Assembly: GCA_036008685.1 (NCBI GenBank)
Contig: DASYNF010000022.1
Coordinates: 1-15,514 of the forward strand
From: Actinomadura_C sp036008685
Lineage (GTDB): Bacteria > Actinomycetota > Actinomycetes > Streptosporangiales > Streptosporangiaceae
Reading direction: 5' to 3'
DNA length: 15,514 nucleotides
The notes under the pieces are model-generated. The model ran no database searches. It was not told the origin of the DNA and saw only the letters and a program-made list of their open reading frames with translations. Shown here piece after piece: positions 14,636 through 15,514 of this stretch (position 1 is the stretch's first letter; each line of letters starts with the position of its first letter). Position numbers and translations under genes: made by a program.

Positions 14636-15514
14636 GGCGCACCAACGGTACGCGAGCGGACACGGCCGTGCCCTGCCCCGGCTCGGACTCGATGTCGATG
14701 GTTCCGGCGATGCGTTCGGCGCGGGTGCGCATGCCGCCGAGGCCGAAGCCGCGGGCGGTCTCACGCCGGGGCAGCGCGAGTGGATCGAAGCCGCGGCCGT
14801 CGTCGCGGATGTCCAGGCTCACCTCGTCGTCCATGTACGAGAGGGTGACGCCGACCCGGGTGGCGTGGGCGTGCCGGCCGGCGTTGGCGAGCGACTCCTG
14901 GGCGATGCGGAGCAGGGTGGCCTCGACCTCGTCGTGCAGCGGCTCCACGGTTCCGGTGACGGTGAACCCGGCTCGTACGCCCGTCGATACCGACCATGCT
15001 TCGACCATCTTCTTCAGGGCCTCTGGGAGGGCGTCATGCTCCAGCGCTCCCGGTCCGAGGTCCTGGACCGAGCGACGGGCCTCCCTGAGGCTCTGCCGGG
15101 CGAGGGCCGCGGCGCGCTCGACGTGGCTGCGGGCGGTCGCGGGGTCCGCGTTGTCGGTGGCCGCCTGGAGCTGGGTGATGATGCCGGCCAGGCCCTGGGC
15201 GATGGTGTCGTGGATCTCGGCGGCGAGGCGTCGGCGTTCGTCGTTGACGCCCGCCTCCCTGGCCTGGACGAGGAGCTGGGCGTGGAGCGCCGCGTTCTCC
15301 TGCAGCGCCTGCTCCAGCTGGGCGTTGGTGCGCTCCAGCTCCGCGATCGTGGCCACCCTGGCCTTGGCGTTCTCGGTCTCCTGGGCCCCCAAGCGGCCGA
15401 AGATGAGAGAGAGCGAGGCATTGAGCGCGAAGAGCCCGCCGAAGGCCAGCCACTGCGTGCTGCCGGTCGGCGGCAGACCGCCGGACTGTGAGCCCGCCAT
15501 GGTCATGGCGGTGG
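14628..15514 (-). CDS. Sensor histidine kinase, HisKA_3 type (5' end cut by window)
   Basis: This is the membrane sensor partner of the response regulator. Counting from ATG 15506, there is one hydrophobic segment (about 19-37, WLAFGGLFALNASLSLIFG), a coiled coil rich in Glu, Ala and Gln (about 43-85), then the HisKA_3 dimerisation domain with the phosphoacceptor H99 in RRRLAAEIHDTIAQG. The HATPase domain has the N-box ESLANAGRHAHA, the G1 box DDGRGFD and the G2 box GFGLGGMRTRAE. All catalytic motifs are present. The frame is open through the right edge, and kinases of this build usually carry several more membrane helices, so the N terminus probably lies outside; ATG 15506 or 15500 as a true start is less likely. 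The signal cannot be inferred. Confidence 0.88.
   Translation of the reverse strand, partial: TAMTMAGSQSGGLPPTGSTQWLAFGGLFALNASLSLIFGRLGAQETENAKARVATIAELERTNAQLEQALQENAALHAQLLVQAREAGVNDERRRLAAEIHDTIAQGLAGIITQLQAATDNADPATARSHVERAAALARQSLREARRSVQDLGPGALEHDALPEALKKMVEAWSVSTGVRAGFTVTGTVEPLHDEVEATLLRIAQESLANAGRHAHATRVGVTLSYMDDEVSLDIRDDGRGFDPLALPRRETARGFGLGGMRTRAERIAGTIDIESEPGQGTAVSARVPLVRHG

Noticed and set aside
15494..15511. CCGCCATG-N2-CATGGCGG inverted repeat at the right edge as an operator for the kinase
   Set aside because: The kinase frame runs through it to the edge and the N terminus is probably outside the window, so it is more likely coincidental coding sequence (Ala-Met-Thr-Met-Ala).

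Overview
The window is roughly 70% GC and densely coded, with strong G/C bias at third codon positions and frequent GTG starts. It carries a DUF574-type (Methyltransf_19) SAM methyltransferase, a family concentrated in actinomycetes. I infer a chromosomal segment of a filamentous actinomycete, perhaps of the Streptosporangiales group; the exact genus cannot be read from the sequence. I see no insertion sequence, phage gene, CRISPR array, tRNA or rRNA.

Layout. 1-374 holds no gene I can support. A 32-bp palindrome (375-406) precedes a MarR regulator (424-864), which overlaps a 14-helix DHA2-type MFS exporter (861-2288) in what looks like a self-regulated efflux operon. A TetR regulator (2375-3139, minus) converges on it, with a hairpin between them. 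A region with a 21-bp inverted repeat then separates TetR from a divergent operon. That operon has a 979-aa SNF2 helicase (3331-6270) and, joined by an ATGA overlap and a perfect Shine-Dalgarno, a SWIM zinc-finger protein (6267-7607). A NodIJ/DrrAB-type ABC exporter follows in the same direction, with one ATPase and two different permeases (7669-10220), closed by a hairpin.

10270-10605 is the wreck of a winged-helix (HTH_42/YcaQ-type) gene: about 110 residues left in one frame, with two nonsense codons and a large internal deletion. Next come a 22-bp near-palindrome and a lipoate-protein ligase whose accessory domain sits at the N terminus (10735-11784). A 52-nt stem-loop closes it and, from the other side, the methyltransferase (11907-12752, minus). 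The methyltransferase is divergent from a YbjJ-like MFS transporter (12811-13998), and both appear to be leaderless. The window ends with a minus-strand two-component system: a NarL/FixJ response regulator (14003-14635) overlapping a HisKA_3 sensor kinase that runs off the right edge.

Most of this is recognisable actinomycete housekeeping and accessory content. The least understood part is the SNF2-SWIM pair. The clearest new observations are the operator-like palindromes, the decayed gene and the leaderless divergent promoter. I found no convincing evidence of a wholly new system.
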